In this document: positions 62,900 through 64,000 of the stretch, piece after piece
Position numbering within the stretch: position 1 is the stretch's first letter
How the letters are laid out: each line of letters opens with the position of its first letter
Assembly (NCBI RefSeq): GCF_947507565.1
Contig: NC_089180.1
Span: 1,550,001-1,614,000 of the forward strand
Direction: 5' to 3'
Source of the DNA: Oscarella lobularis
Lineage: Eukaryota; Porifera; Homoscleromorpha; Homosclerophorida; Oscarellidae
DNA length: 64,000 nucleotides
The notes under the pieces: model-generated
The model's database searches: none
Seen by the model: the letters and a program-made list of their open reading frames with translations, nothing else
What the model was told of the DNA's origin: nothing
Program-made: the position numbers and the translations under genes

Positions 62900-64000
62900 A
62901 AGACGGCCGCTTCCGGGAAATTGCTTCCTTTGCCGGGAGAAACGGTGAGACAATAAATAATGTCTAGGGCTCTATATATAGAGAGATACTTGTCTATTTT
63001 TTAGGCGGAGGCATGTGCCCTGGAATTGGGTGCTACATCGAAAACAGTTGGTGCTTCAATGGCTCAGTTACTGATAGCTGCAGCTCAGGTTAGTACTGGT
63101 ACACGTCATATATATTCCACTCTAATAATCTTCGTGTCAGGGAAATGAGAACTATACTGGAATCGCGGCACGTGACACGGCCAATGCTCTCAGACTTCTT
63201 ACTGTTCGTGGCGTTGCCGCGGCAACCGATGATCGCAGTGCGCAAGAGCAGATCGTCGCCACGGCAATTCAAGTCATGCGTCATTCGCGTCATCTCATTG
63301 ACGAAGCGCAAAGAAAGCGATTGCTTCGCCACGGAACCCGGAAAATCAATCTCGTCTCGCTCAAAGCCGTTTCCCAGGCATTGAATCAAGTCATCAATTG
63401 TCTTCCCGGACAACGAGACGTCGATACGGCGATCAAAGAAATCGCCGCCGCTAGCGTTGCCCTGACGACGGGGCAATATCCGCCGGCGGGTGATATGTCG
63501 TTTCAGGACGTTCAAACGTCGTTGAGCGTCAGCGCGGCGGTGGCGAATTCGCGCGGGACGCACATGCAATTGGCGCAAGCGTCGAAGAAATTCGCCGGAA
63601 AATGCAATGTTCACTCACGACTCATGCTAGCTGGACTATCGAAGGTAAGGGGGAGAGAGACTGATAGAGTGAGGGGAAACGATGGGGGTTTCTAGGAAAA
63701 GGCTGCGCGGAATGAAATCGTTGGCTATTTGAGATCCGTCTCTATGTCGTCGAGTAAATTGCTACTTGGCGCCAAAGCGCTCTCAGCTGATCCCAACGCG
63801 CCAAACGTGAAAAACAATTTGGCTGCGGCGGCGGCGAGGTAAAGGGGCCAAACAAAAGGGGCTGGGGTCTTTGTAAATTTGTTTTTGTTTTCTTTTGCAG
63901 AGGTGTTACAGATGCTATCAATGCGCTCCTGACTGTGTGCACGGCCGCGGCGCCGGGACAACGCGAATGCGACAATGCGCTTACAATGGGCGCCTGGTTG
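62900..64000 (+). CDS. TLN: Talin central rod, runs off the right edge
   Basis: Exons: SGKLLPLPGET (62900-62944), AEACALELGATSKTVGASMA with QLLIAAAQ (63005-63088), GNENYTGIAARDTANALRLL (63141 on), NCLPGQRDVDTAIKEIAAAS, SFQDVQTSLSVSAAVANSRG, SMSSSKLLLGAKALSADPNA, and VTDAINALLTVCTAAAPGQR with ECDNAL at the edge. Vertebrate talin has KPLPGETMEKCTQDLGNSTK and CLPGQRDVDNALRAVGDASK in the same order, so this is around residues 1290-1550 of the rod. Between 63307 and 63365 the true homology (KKAIASPRNPENQSRLAQ) lies in a neighbouring frame, while frame is restored at AVSQALNQ; two compensating one-base changes are needed. No FERM domain or earlier rod exons are present upstream, so the gene is 5' truncated. 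Confidence 0.85.

Overview
This is animal nuclear DNA, most likely from an early-branching metazoan such as a sponge. The clues are metazoan genes (talin, slingshot, MORC2, a calcium-binding EGF/LDLa protein, a VIT/VWA protein, a Musashi/DAZAP1-type RNA-binding protein), flagellar and centriolar genes (outer-arm dynein heavy chain, CEP135), very short GT-AG introns of about 45-80 bp, and several DNA transposon families. The sponge assignment is an inference. It rests on the compact introns and on kinase-nuclease and AAA-ATPase-like families that I recall as abundant in sponges and fungi.

The main feature of the window is that almost no recognisable gene is whole. It is a mosaic of exon-containing gene pieces joined directly to one another: ZFYVE26 C-terminus; two reciprocally truncated VWA5A-like copies; ankyrin/coiled-coil gene; Golgi sulfotransferase interrupted by a MITE; LINE fragment; EGF gene running into a phosphagen-kinase piece; SF3B1 exon; HEATR5 exon; tandem-BRCT gene with a Tc1 element; ZYG11-like gene; slingshot fused to MORC2; AAA-ATPase-like piece; FTSJ3 joined to a DsbA-like gene; mini-talin; RRM protein; LRAT-domain piece; TMEM220 joined to MTR4; WDFY3 piece; CEP135 N-terminal half; CDC14 N-terminal half; a nuclease module; dynein heavy chain piece; and talin rod at the right edge. 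Introns are retained, so these are not retrocopies. Single-base frameshifts and small deletions are frequent.

Four related genes stand out as a possible undescribed system. Each has an N-terminal coiled coil, a PD-(D/E)xK-like nuclease module and an atypical kinase with HGDFR and DFDW motifs. Two (26.5-29.0 kb and 43.2-45.6 kb, both minus) also carry an immunoglobulin domain between coil and nuclease. The other two form a roughly 2.2-2.7 kb inverted duplication (0.8-2.9 kb and 36.7-39.5 kb). The nuclease-kinase pairing resembles Crinkler (CR/CRN)-type effectors; the Ig fusion looks animal-specific.

Mobile DNA includes three MITE families, a Tc1 transposon with intact ends, a Tc1-like MITE, a Mutator-like MITE with a 9-bp target duplication, a foldback element, a LINE and a 37-bp hAT-like palindrome with an 8-bp target duplication. 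Intron-exon boundaries and homologies were read by eye and recalled from memory of the families; no alignment was run.
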